Shown here: piece by piece, positions 1 to 8,659 of the stretch
Numbering within the stretch: the first letter of the stretch is position 1
How the letters are laid out: each line of letters opens with the position of its first letter
Assembly (NCBI RefSeq): GCF_900114915.1
Contig: NZ_FOUS01000011.1
Span: 186,001-250,000 of the forward strand
DNA: 64,000 nucleotides
Direction of reading: 5' to 3'
Source of the DNA: Bradyrhizobium sp. Rc3b
Lineage (GTDB): Bacteria > Pseudomonadota > Alphaproteobacteria > Rhizobiales > Xanthobacteraceae
Notes under the pieces: model-generated
What the model saw: only the letters and a program-made list of their open reading frames with translations
Database searches by the model: none
Told to the model about the DNA's origin: nothing
Program-made: the position numbers and the translations under genes

Positions 1-848
1 GCGGCGCGGACGGTGAGCTTCTTGCCGGCCTCGAGCACGACCTTGCCGGTGTCGGCATCGATCAGGTCGTTGATGGTCGAGTAGCCGCGGAAACGGTTGG
101 CGTCGAACGGAACGCGCCAGCCTTCCTTGGTCCGCTTGTAGAGGATCTTCTTGTAGAACGTGGACAGGATCGCCTCGCCGTCGAGGCCGAGGGCGAACAT
201 CAGCGACGTCACCGGAATCTTGCGGCGACGGTCGATACGCGCATAGACGATGTCCTTGGCGTCGAACTCGATGTCGAGCCAGGAGCCGCGATACGGGATC
301 ACGCGAGCAGCGAACAGCAGCTTCCCCGAGGAATGGGTCTTGCCCTTGTCGTGATCGAAGAACACGCCGGGCGAGCGGTGCATCTGCGAAACGATGACGC
401 GCTCGGTGCCGTTGACGATGAAGGTGCCGTTCATCGTCATGAGCGGGATATCGCCCATGTAGACGTCCTGCTCCTTGATGTCCTTCACCGACTTCGCGCC
501 GGTTTCCTCGTCGATATCGAACACGATGAGGCGCAGCGTCACCTTGAGGGGAGCCGCGAAGGTCATGCCGCGCTGGCGGCACTCGTCGACGTCATATTTC
601 GGCTGCTCGAACTCGTAGCGGACGAATTCCAGCATCGAGGTGCCCGAGAAATCGGAGATCGGAAACACCGAGCGGAACACCGCCTGCAGACCCTCGTCGA
701 GACGGCCACCCTGGGGTTCATCGACCATCAGGAACTGGTCATAGGACGCCTTCTGAACCTCGATGAGGTTCGGCATCTCGGCGACTTCCTTGATGTGTCC
801 GAAGAACTTGCGAACGCGTTTGCGACCGGTGAATGTCTGCTGCGCCAT
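1..848 (-). CDS. rpoB: DNA-directed RNA polymerase subunit beta (N-terminal part, cut by window edge)
   Basis: The frame opens with MAQQTFTGRKRVRKFFG and continues with the canonical beta-subunit N-terminus (IEVQKASYDQFL). About 282 of the usual ~1,370 residues are present, and the rest lies left of base 1. RpoB forms the RNA polymerase core with beta-prime and carries the rifampicin pocket, which is outside this window. The ATG at 846-848 follows a GAGAGG ribosome site. It is the last gene visible in the rplJ-rplL-rpoB series and is separated from rplL by an unusually long 483-nt spacer. Identity is certain from the sequence and from synteny. Confidence 0.97.
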   Translation of the reverse strand, partial: MAQQTFTGRKRVRKFFGHIKEVAEMPNLIEVQKASYDQFLMVDEPQGGRLDEGLQAVFRSVFPISDFSGTSMLEFVRYEFEQPKYDVDECRQRGMTFAAPLKVTLRLIVFDIDEETGAKSVKDIKEQDVYMGDIPLMTMNGTFIVNGTERVIVSQMHRSPGVFFDHDKGKTHSSGKLLFAARVIPYRGSWLDIEFDAKDIVYARIDRRRKIPVTSLMFALGLDGEAILSTFYKKILYKRTKEGWRVPFDANRFRGYSTINDLIDADTGKVVLEAGKKLTVRA

Positions 849-1331
849 CGTGGCCTCTCATTTTCGTCGCCCGCTCTGGGCGAACCGTCCGGGACGCGGC
901 TGCCACCGCTCCCCGGGTTGAATTTTTCGAACCCGTTTTGGGGGCCGGAGACTCAGCTTCAGGCGAGAATGTCCTGAATCTGTTCTTCAGACCTTCAAAA
1001 CGCAAAACGACGCGCGGGGCGCTGGTGCGCGCCCGCCCGTCACAACGACCGTCTTCACGGACTGCAAAAGCCCGAAATAGCCTGCTCTCCCAACGGCTTA
1101 CAGGGAATCCGGCATCCCTGCCCACCGCGCTTTCGTGCTGCCGAACCGATATGGGGCGACAATAGTGGAGATTCGAGGGGCGAACCCTCAAATCCCCACA
1201 CTTTTTCGTGTTCGGCCTGCGTCGGGACGTTCCGTCGCACGCCTTTTGCATCAGGCCCACCCCTTTTTGAAGGGCAAGCCAAGGTCTCGGGCCTGCTTAC
1301 GCTCGCCCGAGACCTCGTCAGTAAGCGGTGC
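849..1331 (-). other. Long rplL-rpoB spacer without a gene
   Basis: This stretch holds no convincing coding frame on either strand. The frames that are open have neither a good ribosome site nor recognisable sequence. Near its rplL end is a perfect 11-bp hairpin, listed separately. In many bacteria the rplL-rpoB spacer carries partial termination or RNA processing that sets the L7/L12 to beta ratio. A similar role here is inference from position. Confidence 0.6.
1282..1315 (-). terminator. Hairpin after rplL: attenuator or RNA-processing site
   Basis: Read on the minus strand, AGGTCTCGGGC pairs perfectly with GCCCGAGACCT over 11 bp around a 12-nt loop, 17 nt after the rplL stop. No uridine run follows, so a complete intrinsic terminator is unlikely. 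Position suggests partial read-through control or an RNase target between rplL and rpoB. That role is inferred; only the hairpin is seen. Confidence 0.5.
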
Positions 1332-1709
1332 TTACTTGAGCTCGACCTTCGCGCCAGCCTTCTCGAGCTGGACCTTGATCTTGTCGGCTTCGTCCTTGTT
1401 CACGCCTTCCTTGACAGGCTTCGGCGCGCCCTCGACGAGGTCCTTTGCTTCCTTCAGGCCCAGGCCGGTGATGGCGCGGACTTCCTTGATGACCTCGATC
1501 TTCTTGTCGCCGGCGCTGGCGAGAACGACCGTGAACTCGGTCTTCTCTTCCGCCGGAGCGGCGGCAGCGCCACCACCAGCCGGGCCGGCCACGGCGACAG
1601 CCGCGGCAGCCGAAACGCCCCACTTTTCTTCGAGGAGCTTCGCCAGTTCAGCAGCTTCGAGCACGGTGAGGCTCGAGAGGTCGTCAACGATCTTCTGCAA
1701 GTCAGCCAT
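1332..1709 (-). CDS. rplL: 50S ribosomal protein L7/L12
   Basis: A 125-residue acidic protein of the usual L7/L12 length. It has the N-terminal dimerisation segment (MADLQKIVDDLSSLTVLEAA), an Ala/Gly/Pro-rich hinge at about residues 40-52, and the C-terminal domain that recruits translation factors (EKTEFTVVLASAGDKKIEVI, then LGLKEAKDLVEGAPKPVKEG). Several copies bind L10 to form the ribosomal stalk. It follows rplJ by 54 nt in the same direction, as in most bacteria, and is followed by a strong hairpin and a long spacer before rpoB. Confidence 0.98.
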   Translation of the reverse strand: MADLQKIVDDLSSLTVLEAAELAKLLEEKWGVSAAAAVAVAGPAGGGAAAAPAEEKTEFTVVLASAGDKKIEVIKEVRAITGLGLKEAKDLVEGAPKPVKEGVNKDEADKIKVQLEKAGAKVELK

Positions 1710-1763
1710 TGTTCAGTTTCCTTACGTGTAAGTCTGGTTCGGGTTTGAGTTTTGCGAAGGGCG

Positions 1764-2309
1764 TCAGGCCGCTTCGCCCTTTGAGGCATGAGCCTGGATG
1801 ACGCGCGCGAGCTTGCCCGCGGGCGCATTGGCGAGCTGAGCGAGTTTGGTCGCCGGGGCCACAAGCAGGCCGACGATCTTGCCGCGCAGTTCATCAAGCG
1901 ACGGCAGCGAGGCAAGCGCCTTCACGCCGTCGACATTCAGGACGGTCTTCCCCATCGAGCCGCCGACGATGACGAACTTTTCGTTCGCCTTGGCGAATTC
2001 GATGGCGACCTTTGGCGCCGCTACCGGATCGTTCGAAGTGGCGATCACGGTCGGTCCCTTCAGCATGGGGCCGATGGCAACGACGTCAGTGCCTTCAAGA
2101 GCAATTTTGGCGAGACGGTTCTTCGAGACCTTCACCGCAGCGCCCGCCTGCTTCATCTGCTGGCGCAGCTTCTGCATCTGGGCGACGGTGAGGCCGGAAT
2201 ATTGAGCAACGACCGCGACGCTCGTGGTCTTGAAGACCTCATTGAGCTGTTCGACCGCCTCTTTTTTTGCCGCTCGTTCCACAGCAAGCTCTCTCCGGTT
2301 GGCGGTCAT
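1764..2309 (-). CDS. rplJ: 50S ribosomal protein L10
   Basis: A 181-residue protein with the L10 N-terminal RNA-binding domain (VAVVAQYSGLTVAQMQKLR, then KVSKNRLAKIALEG) and a C-terminal helix that docks L7/L12 dimers. L10 anchors the stalk to 23S rRNA. It also commonly represses its own operon by binding the mRNA leader. Here it is preceded by a 548-nt leader with no gene, which fits such autoregulation. It is separated from rplA by a dehydrogenase gene, which is not the usual order. Confidence 0.98.
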   Translation of the reverse strand: MTANRRELAVERAAKKEAVEQLNEVFKTTSVAVVAQYSGLTVAQMQKLRQQMKQAGAAVKVSKNRLAKIALEGTDVVAIGPMLKGPTVIATSNDPVAAPKVAIEFAKANEKFVIVGGSMGKTVLNVDGVKALASLPSLDELRGKIVGLLVAPATKLAQLANAPAGKLARVIQAHASKGEAA

Positions 2310-2857
2310 CGCGAAAAGCGGGACCGCCGGGTTGCACCCATCGTCCCACCCAAACCTGAACCTCGGGGCAAAACCCTTCGGACACGCCGGGCACGACGAC
2401 GATTCAAAGCCTGCCCTCCGGGAGCCCTTGGGCCCACGGCGTGTCGAGGTCCGAACCAGACCCGTTCCGCAAACCAGCCCTTAAAGCTGGATGCGAAGTG
2501 AAATCCGGTCTTCACCCGTCTATGCAGGCCATGCGATTAAGCCGTTGAGAAGTCGAAACTTCCCGCGGGCGCCTGCAGTCTTGGACAGGACAAGGTCAGC
2601 CGGCGAACCGCCCGACCTCTGCCCGCACTCCACCAGCCGATGGGTTTTCTTCCTTTTCGGGCAAATCCTTGCGGACGTCCTGAAAAGGAATGATCTCCTG
2701 TCTTCGGTTTTCGGAATGCGTGCACGAACGCGCCAGCCGAAGCCGGCACGTCCGGAAGCGGTTCTTTAGCCGCTCGGAGCCTGCTTGCCAAGAGCAAAAT
2801 TCACACCAGTTCCAATCCGTTGCCGCGGGTGCTTGACCCGGGCCGATAAGGACCGAT
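2310..2857 (-). promoter_or_regulatory. Long leader upstream of rplJ (probable L10 leader and promoter region)
   Basis: This 548-nt stretch has no convincing gene. Its place directly before rplJL-rpoB is where other bacteria carry the L10 autoregulatory leader and a promoter. It is rich in short GC inverted repeats. I could not pick one clear -35/-10 pair or fold a consensus L10 kink-turn by eye, so the assignment rests on position. Confidence 0.35.
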
Positions 2858-3811
2858 TCAGGCCGATTTGACCGCATAAGGCAGCGGCTTGCCCTCGAAG
2901 AACGCCGTCAGGTTCGCCAGCACGCAGTTCTGCATGGCGACGTGCGAATCGAGGGTGTGACCGCCGATATGCGGGGCGAACACCACGTTCGGCAGCGCGG
3001 TCAGCGCGTCGGGGACGTGAGGTTCCTTCTCGAAGACGTCGAGGCCGGCCCCCGCGATGGTCTTGTCGGTCAGGGCCGCCACGAGCGCCTTCTCGTCGAT
3101 CACCGAGCCGCGGGAGATGTTGACGACGTAGCCGTCGGCGCCGAGGCGCCCCAGGATGTCGGCATTGACGACGTGCTGAGTCTCGGCCCCTGCCCGGACC
3201 GCGATCATCAACACGCTGCACCAATCGGCCAGCGCCTCCAGGGTCGGGAAATATTGATAGGGCAGATCGTATTTGCTGCGGCTGAAATAGCCGACCTCAC
3301 TCTCGAAGGCGGCGCAGCGCGCCGCGATCTTGCGGCCGATCTCGCCCATGCCGTAGACGCCGATGCGGCGGCCGGGCATGCCGGCCTGCGGGCGCATCAT
3401 CGGCGATTGCTTCGAGGCGGCCCAATCGCCGCTGCGGACGTATTGGTCGGCCACAAGGATCCGCCGCGTCGTCGCCAGCATCAGGGTCATCGCGATATCG
3501 GCAACCGAGGCCGCATTGGCGCCGGGACTGTGGGCGACCGCGATATTGCGGCTGGCTGCCGCCTTCAGGTCGACGCCGTCATAGCCGGTGCCGTAGCAGA
3601 CAATGGCGCCGAGTTTTGGAAACAGATCCATCGCCTCCGCACCGAGCGGCGAGCCGCCCGCCGTCAGCATCGCGCGGACGCTGCCGAGTTCGTCGGCCGA
3701 TAGCACCTCCCCCGCGGGCTTGCCGCCGGTGTCGAGCAATTCGAAGCGCTCGGCGAAACGCGCCATCATCGACTTGGGAAAGCGCGAATAGATCAGGACC
3801 TTGTCAGCCAT
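2858..3811 (-). CDS. D-2-hydroxyacid dehydrogenase family protein
   Basis: A 317-residue NAD(P)-dependent D-isomer-specific 2-hydroxyacid dehydrogenase. The nucleotide-binding Rossmann motif is GVYGMGEIGRKI at about residues 145-156. The catalytic Arg sits in NISRGSVIDE, the Glu in DVFEKEP and the His in FAPHIGG, all in the expected order. The substrate cannot be told from sequence; glyoxylate or hydroxypyruvate are common for this family. I took the start at MADKVLIYS (ATG 3809-3811) because the upstream extension runs into the hairpin region. It lies between rplA and rplJ on the same strand, an odd place for a metabolic gene. The rplA hairpin and the rplJ leader suggest it may be its own transcription unit. 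Confidence 0.9.
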   Translation of the reverse strand: MADKVLIYSRFPKSMMARFAERFELLDTGGKPAGEVLSADELGSVRAMLTAGGSPLGAEAMDLFPKLGAIVCYGTGYDGVDLKAAASRNIAVAHSPGANAASVADIAMTLMLATTRRILVADQYVRSGDWAASKQSPMMRPQAGMPGRRIGVYGMGEIGRKIAARCAAFESEVGYFSRSKYDLPYQYFPTLEALADWCSVLMIAVRAGAETQHVVNADILGRLGADGYVVNISRGSVIDEKALVAALTDKTIAGAGLDVFEKEPHVPDALTALPNVVFAPHIGGHTLDSHVAMQNCVLANLTAFFEGKPLPYAVKSA

Positions 3812-3845
3812 TGTTCTTGTTTCCGGTGAGCCGTGCCACAAACGA

Positions 3846-3881
3846 CGAGGGGCGGAATCGGTTGCCCAATTCCGCCCCTCG
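3846..3881 (-). terminator. Strong hairpin after rplA (terminator or attenuator)
   Basis: CGAGGGGCGGAAT pairs perfectly with ATTCCGCCCCTCG (13 bp, 10-nt loop), 20 nt after the rplA stop on the minus strand. The downstream bases TCGTTTG give only a weak T tract, so termination may be partial. It probably closes the secE-nusG-rplK-rplA unit. Confidence 0.6.
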
Positions 3882-3900
3882 CCTCATGCAATTTCCAGAC

Positions 3901-4593
3901 TTAGCCGAGAATGGTGCCCGGCTCGACCTTCACGCCCGGGCCCATCGTCGAGGACACCGCAACGCGCTGGATGTAGGTGCCCTTGGAACCGGCCGGCTTT
4001 GCCTTGGTGACAGCGTCAGCCAGGGCCTTGATGTTCTCGACCAGCTTCTCCTCGGTGAACGAGGCCTTGCCGACGCCGGCCTGCAGGATGCCGGCCTTCT
4101 CGACACGGAACTCGACCGAGCCACCCTTGGCACCCTTCACCGCACCGGTGACGTCCATGGTCACGGTGCCGATCTTCGGGTTCGGCATCAGGCCGCGCGG
4201 GCCGAGCACCTTACCGAGACGGCCGACCAGCGGCATCATGTCGGGGGTGGCGATGCAACGGTCGAAATCGATCGAGCCGTTCTGCACCTTCTCGACCAGG
4301 TCCTCGGCGCCGACGACGTCGGCACCCGCAGCCTTGGCCTCATCGGCCTTGGCGCCGCGGGCGAACACGCCGACGCGGAGCGTACGGCCAGTGCCGTTCG
4401 GCAGGGTCACGACGCCACGGACCATCTGGTCGGCGTGACGCGGATCGACGCCGAGATTGATCGCGACCTCGATGGTCTCGTCGAACTTCGCTTTCGCGCG
4501 TTCCTTGACCATCTTGATGGCGTCCGCGAGCGGGTAAAGCTTTTCGCGGTCAACACCTTCGCGGGCTTTGTTCAAACGCTTTCCGATTGCCAT
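3901..4593 (-). CDS. rplA: 50S ribosomal protein L1
   Basis: A 230-residue protein of normal L1 length. It starts MAIGKRLNKAREGVDREKLY and contains the L1 signatures (VVTLPNGTGRTLRVGVFA and LGPRGLMPNPKIGTVT). L1 builds the mobile stalk by the E site and often represses rplKA translation. It lies 6 nt after rplK in the same unit, and a 13-bp hairpin follows its stop. Confidence 0.98.
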   Translation of the reverse strand: MAIGKRLNKAREGVDREKLYPLADAIKMVKERAKAKFDETIEVAINLGVDPRHADQMVRGVVTLPNGTGRTLRVGVFARGAKADEAKAAGADVVGAEDLVEKVQNGSIDFDRCIATPDMMPLVGRLGKVLGPRGLMPNPKIGTVTMDVTGAVKGAKGGSVEFRVEKAGILQAGVGKASFTEEKLVENIKALADAVTKAKPAGSKGTYIQRVAVSSTMGPGVKVEPGTILG

Positions 4594-4599
4594 GACCGC

Positions 4600-5028
4600 T
4601 TACCCCGCCACTTCCAGGCCCATCGAACGGGCAGAGCCCTCGACCATCTTCATGGCCGACTCGATGGAATCGCAATTGAGATCCTTCATCTTCTTCTCGG
4701 CGATCTCGCGCACCTGCGCCTTGGTCACCTTGCCGGCCTTGTCACGGCCCGGCGCCTTCGAGCCGGACTGGATCTTGGCGGCCTGCTTGAGGAAGAAGGA
4801 CATCGGGGGGGTCTTCATCTCGAACGTGAACGAACGATCGGCGTAGATCGTGATCACGACGGGAATCGGGGTGTTCTTCTCTTCCTTCTGGGTCTGCGCG
4901 TTGAACGCCTTGCAGAACTCCATGATGTTGAGACCGCGCTGACCGAGCGCGGGACCGATCGGGGGCGAAGGATTCGCCGCACCGGCCGGGACCTGAAGCT
5001 TCAGGTATCCGGTCACTTTCTTTGCCAT
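4600..5028 (-). CDS. rplK: 50S ribosomal protein L11
   Basis: A 142-residue L11 with the N-terminal domain (KLQVPAGAANPSPPIGPALG) that contacts stringent-response and translation factors, and the C-terminal rRNA-binding domain (KVTKAQVREIAEKKMKDLN). Its length and motifs are normal. It sits between nusG (133-nt gap) and rplA (6-nt gap), as in most bacteria. Confidence 0.98.
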   Translation of the reverse strand: MAKKVTGYLKLQVPAGAANPSPPIGPALGQRGLNIMEFCKAFNAQTQKEEKNTPIPVVITIYADRSFTFEMKTPPMSFFLKQAAKIQSGSKAPGRDKAGKVTKAQVREIAEKKMKDLNCDSIESAMKMVEGSARSMGLEVAG

Positions 5029-5161
5029 GTATCACTCCTGTTGTGCCGGCTGTCGCCGGCGGTTTCAGGTTCGTGGTCTGGGTCGGATGCGGCTGGCAAC
5101 CGCCCTCTCCCTCCCACGGCCTCTCTTTGCGCGAAGCTTTTCGACTTCACGCGCTACCCGG

Positions 5162-5716
5162 TCAGACCTTCTCGACCTGACCGAATTCCAATTCGACCGG
5201 CGTGGCACGGCCGAAGATCGACACCGCGACCTTCACGCGCGAGCGCGCCTCGTCGATTTCCTCGACGACACCCGAGAACGAGGCGAACGGGCCATCGGCC
5301 ACGCGCACGTTCTCGCCGATCTCGAACGACACCGACGCTTTCGGCCGTTCCACGCCCTCCTGCACCTGGTGCAGGATGCGCATGGCCTCGGATTCCGAGA
5401 TCGGCATCGGCTTGTTTTCAGCGCCGAGGAAGCCTGTGACCTTCGGCGTGTTCTTGATCAGATGAAACGCTTCGTCGGTCAGCTTCATCTTCACCAGCAC
5501 GTAGCCGGGGAAGAACTTGCGCTCGGCGTCGATCTTGCGGCCGCGGCGCACTTCGGTGACCTTCTCGGTCGGAACCAGCACCAGCTCGAACAGCTCCTCG
5601 AGCCCGCGCTGCTTGGCCTGCTCGCGGATCGATTCGGCGACCTTCTTCTCGAAGTTCGAGTAGGCGTGGACGATGTACCAGCGCTTGTCGGACAATTGAG
5701 CGGTTGCGGTTGCCAT
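5162..5716 (-). CDS. nusG: Transcription termination/antitermination protein NusG
   Basis: A 184-residue NusG. The NGN domain runs from KRWYIVHAYSNFEKKVAESI through FFPGYVLVKM. The C-terminal KOW domain includes VRVADGPFASFSGVVEEID. It binds RNA polymerase and links it to Rho or to ribosomal S10. The ATG at 5714-5716 shares one base with the secE stop, so the two are translationally coupled. Longer upstream in-frame starts would run through secE and are rejected. Confidence 0.97.
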   Translation of the reverse strand: MATATAQLSDKRWYIVHAYSNFEKKVAESIREQAKQRGLEELFELVLVPTEKVTEVRRGRKIDAERKFFPGYVLVKMKLTDEAFHLIKNTPKVTGFLGAENKPMPISESEAMRILHQVQEGVERPKASVSFEIGENVRVADGPFASFSGVVEEIDEARSRVKVAVSIFGRATPVELEFGQVEKV

Positions 5717-5907
5717 CAGTGAATGCCCAGAAGGTAAGTGATGAGGACACGGATGATCTGGTCGGCGGCGAAGAAGAAGATCGAGGCCACGGCGACCATG
5801 ACGAACACCATGATGGTGGTGATCGTGGTCTCGCGGCGGGTCGGCCAGGTGACCTTGGCGGTCTCCGAGCGCACTTCCTGCAAGAACTTGAACGGGCTGA
5901 CTGCCAT
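5716..5907 (-). CDS. secE: Preprotein translocase subunit SecE
   Basis: A 63-residue single-span SecE. An amphipathic segment (FKFLQEVRSETAKVTWPTRR) carries the conserved K-V-x-W-P motif. One membrane helix follows (TTIMVFVMVAVASIFFFAAD). SecE clamps SecY in the translocon. I chose the internal ATG at 5905-5907 (MAVSPFKF), although an upstream in-frame ATG at 5920-5922 would add five residues. Its stop overlaps the nusG start by one base. Confidence 0.95.
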   Translation of the reverse strand: MAVSPFKFLQEVRSETAKVTWPTRRETTITTIMVFVMVAVASIFFFAADQIIRVLITYLLGIH

Positions 5908-6081
5908 CGTTTTGATGTCCAACGTCCGTCGACAGACGCGAATGAATTTCAGGGATCCGAACAGCCGCCGTTGGCCCAGCCCTCTGTCTCGAAGGATGAG
6001 CCGGAAACCGGGCTCGATTGTTCGGGGATTTCAAAGCCGCGCCGGAGATCCGCGTCTAACGGGCCGGCTGCGAGTGCGGGG

Positions 6082-6110
6082 TATCTACTGCGGATAGGAC
6101 CAAAGGTCAA
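6082..6110 (-). promoter_or_regulatory. Predicted sigma70-type promoter of secE-nusG-rplKA
   Basis: On the minus strand, TTGACC (6105-6110) and TAGATA (6082-6087) are separated by exactly 17 bp and point at secE about 170 nt downstream. It is the best -35/-10 pair in the 5908-6273 gap. I see no gene in that gap. Confidence 0.65.
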
Positions 6111-6273
6111 GATATAGAGGGCCCGACTGGACCGGCCGACCTTCCCGGGCGCTAGAGCAGAGCCCAGCCGGATCAAAGGCTTATCCACCCACCTTTCAGG
6201 GCGCAATCGCAGCGCCCGTCCGGTTCCTCCCAGACGCTCCCCCGGAGCGTCCGCCTCGGCCCTATTGCGCGGG

Positions 6274-7542
6274 TCAGTCTGCCCGCTCGACCATGGAAAT
6301 GCCAGGCAACGGCACCACGAACTTTCCGCCTTCGGCGAAGTAGCGGGCGTGCTTGGCCCGGATCGGGTCGACATAGCGCCAGGCGAAGACGACGACGAAC
6401 GCCGGCTTGCGCTCATAAAGGGCGGCAGGCGGCAGGATCGGGATGTCGTAACCCGGGCCGGCCATCACGTTCCCCTTCTTGGGATCGTCGTCGACCAGGA
6501 AGTCGATCTTTTTCTCCAGGCCGAACTGCGGCAGCAGCGTCGTGGTGCCGACCGAGACGCCGTAGCCGGCGACGAGCTGCCCGCGCGCATGAGCGGCATC
6601 AGCCATCGCGACCAGCTCGTCGCGGATCGCAGCGATCCGCTTCACATAGGGCGCATAATAGGCCGGCTGATCGACGCCCAGCCGCTCTTCCTCGGCGACG
6701 AAGCGCGCGACCTCAGCCGACGGCTTCTTGGCGCCACCGGCACGCTGCACGGTCACGCGGATCGAGCCACCCTTGGTCCAGATGTGCTGGACGTCGATCA
6801 ACTCCATGCCGAGCCGGGCAAAGAAACGGATCAGCGGCTTGATGTTAAAATACGACAGATGCTCGTGATAGACGGTGTCGAGCAGGTTCTTCTCGGTGAC
6901 GTCGACGCCATATTGCGTTTCGAACACGAACAATCCGTCCGGCGCGAGCACGTCGCGAACCCCGATCACCAGCGGATCGAGATTGTCGACATTGGCGATC
7001 ATGTTGTTGGCGATCACGACGCTCGCCGCGCCGTGGCTATGCAGGATGCGGTGACCGATGGCATCGGTGAAGAAATCGCCGATGGTCTCGATCCCCGCCG
7101 CGGTCGCGCGCTTCGCGATGTCCACAGCGGGATCGACACCCAGCACCCGCATGCCGCGCTCTTTGAAGAAGCCGAGCAGCGATCCATCGTTGCTGCCGAG
7201 CTCGACGACCAGCGAGCCCGGCGCGACACCGAAGCGGCTGACGACGTCGTTGGCATAGCCCGCGAAGTGCTCGCGCAGGCCGAGCGAGAGCGAGGTGGTG
7301 TAGACGTAGTTGCGGTACTGGATCTCGGGATTACCGACATGGAGAATCTGGAGATGGCCGCAATCCCTGCACAGATGCAGCGCCATCGGCACCGCAGCGC
7401 GGAACACGGGATCGTCGACGCTGGCGTCCGGGACCTGGAAGTTGGGCGTGCCGATCGGCATGCCTGCCATCGGGACGACAAGCTCCTGCTTGTCCGAATG
7501 GCAGAGGCGGCAGGTATGGCGGACGTAGAACAGGTTTTTCAT
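6274..7542 (-). CDS. Sugar C-methyltransferase-type SAM methyltransferase (zinc-binding, three-domain)
   Basis: A 422-residue protein with the three-part layout of NDP-sugar C-methyltransferases. An N-terminal zinc site has two Cys pairs (C11/C14 in CRLC, C58/C61 in CRDC). A central SAM domain has VVELGSNDGS at about residues 111-120. A C-terminal Rossmann-like domain has VAGYGVSVGTTTLL. The YHEHLSYF motif near residue 220 is typical of this family. It probably methylates a nucleotide-linked keto sugar. It is the last gene of a minus-strand operon (9271 to 6274) in the glycan cluster and resembles the enzyme at 24782-25999. The substrate is unknown. Confidence 0.85.
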   Translation of the reverse strand: MKNLFYVRHTCRLCHSDKQELVVPMAGMPIGTPNFQVPDASVDDPVFRAAVPMALHLCRDCGHLQILHVGNPEIQYRNYVYTTSLSLGLREHFAGYANDVVSRFGVAPGSLVVELGSNDGSLLGFFKERGMRVLGVDPAVDIAKRATAAGIETIGDFFTDAIGHRILHSHGAASVVIANNMIANVDNLDPLVIGVRDVLAPDGLFVFETQYGVDVTEKNLLDTVYHEHLSYFNIKPLIRFFARLGMELIDVQHIWTKGGSIRVTVQRAGGAKKPSAEVARFVAEEERLGVDQPAYYAPYVKRIAAIRDELVAMADAAHARGQLVAGYGVSVGTTTLLPQFGLEKKIDFLVDDDPKKGNVMAGPGYDIPILPPAALYERKPAFVVVFAWRYVDPIRAKHARYFAEGGKFVVPLPGISMVERAD

Positions 7543-7627
7543 CGTGGAACCGAAAAATGAGATACGCGATCGGGTGAGGCAATCCCACCCCGTGAAGACC
7601 AGACCGCCAGCAACGGGCTCAAGCGAG

Positions 7628-8647
7628 TCATGGGTGGCTCGAGACTTCCTTGCCCAGCCCGTCGTAGCTGGGGGCTTCCTCCGCCGCCTTGGCGGCCTTG
7701 TCCGCTGAATACGATCCGCGCTCCGGACTTGCCAACCAGATCGCGCCTCCGACGAGCCCGATGATCACGCTGATGGCGCCCAGCAGCAGCGAAACCGACA
7801 GTGCTTCCTCGGAAGGGACACCCGCCAGACCGAGGCAGGCGACCATCGCCCCCTCGCGAACACCCCAGCCGCTGATCGAGATCGGGACCGCCGTCAACAG
7901 CACCACGGGCGGAATCAGGATACCGGCATCCACCACCGAGAGCTTTGCTCCGACACCGCGCGCCAGGGCGAAGCAGGCCGCCGCGGTCACGAGATGGATG
8001 AGCAACGCCGATCCGAACAGCAAAGCACGGCGTTCGGACTGCAGGAGGAGAAACCTGACCAGCGCTCCGAACCGGACAAAGCTTGCGATCGCCGGATGGG
8101 CGATGAGGCGCTTGGGCAGACGGTCGAGCGTCAACAGAACCACGGTGCCGGCGACGCCGGCCAGCGTCAGCCCGCCGATGGCCAGGATCGCGGCCTGATC
8201 GGACACGCGAGACAACAGGAACGGCAATCCGGCCACCATCAGCGCGATCAGCCCGATCAACGCCGTGAAACGGTCGGCCGCAACGCCCTTGACCGCCTCC
8301 GGCCACTGCACGCCGCGCTGGCGCAGCAGCCACATCCGCACCGCATCACCGCCGACCGAGGACGGCAACACCTGATTGAACCAGAGGCTGATCATGAGGA
8401 TCCGCCAGCCCGCGAGCCAGTCCAGCGACACGCCGAGCGCGCGCATGATCAGCTCCCACCGGCCGTTGAGCACGAAGGTCTGGAAGAAAATCAACGTCAG
8501 CGCCAGGACGAACAGCAAAGGATCGACCGAGACGAGATGGCTGCGCAACCGCTGCAGATCGAGACCGCGCGCGATGTAGACCAGCACGGCAATCGACAGC
8601 AGCAGCTTTACCGAAAACAGGGCCGCCTGTTTGAACCGCGACTGCAT
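7628..8647 (-). CDS. LPG synthase/flippase-like integral membrane protein (UPF0104 type)
   Basis: A 339-residue protein with about eight membrane helices and the UPF0104 signature (LAGWRILMISLWFNQVLPSSVGGDAVRMW, shown here in two parts: LAGWRILMISLWFNQVLPS and GGDAVRMW). ISGWGVREGAMVACLGL lies near residue 245. Family members include the lysyl-phosphatidylglycerol synthase membrane half and predicted lipid or glycolipid transporters. This one has no catalytic aminoacyl-transferase domain. It lies 12 nt downstream of the SIS gene and has a clear paralog at 21267-22250 in the same cluster. A role in moving a glycan-lipid intermediate is inference. Confidence 0.8.
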   Translation of the reverse strand: MQSRFKQAALFSVKLLLSIAVLVYIARGLDLQRLRSHLVSVDPLLFVLALTLIFFQTFVLNGRWELIMRALGVSLDWLAGWRILMISLWFNQVLPSSVGGDAVRMWLLRQRGVQWPEAVKGVAADRFTALIGLIALMVAGLPFLLSRVSDQAAILAIGGLTLAGVAGTVVLLTLDRLPKRLIAHPAIASFVRFGALVRFLLLQSERRALLFGSALLIHLVTAAACFALARGVGAKLSVVDAGILIPPVVLLTAVPISISGWGVREGAMVACLGLAGVPSEEALSVSLLLGAISVIIGLVGGAIWLASPERGSYSADKAAKAAEEAPSYDGLGKEVSSHP

Positions 8648-8659
8648 CGGATGCCCGCC

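Noticed and set aside
3616..5439. A very long open frame opposite rplA, rplK and nusG
   Set aside because: It is antisense to three certain ribosomal and transcription genes, has low-complexity His/Arg/Leu composition, and shows no motif; GC-rich codon use keeps such frames open.
5923..6273. A duplicated tRNA-Trp 3' end (attachment site) near secE
   Set aside because: No stretch resembling the T arm and acceptor of tRNA-Trp is present on either strand, so insertion by tRNA-specific recombination is not supported.
6265..7560. A 430-codon plus-strand frame over the C-methyltransferase gene
   Set aside because: It is the complement of a gene with zinc, SAM and family motifs; its own product is Asp/Arg/His-rich with no recognisable domain.
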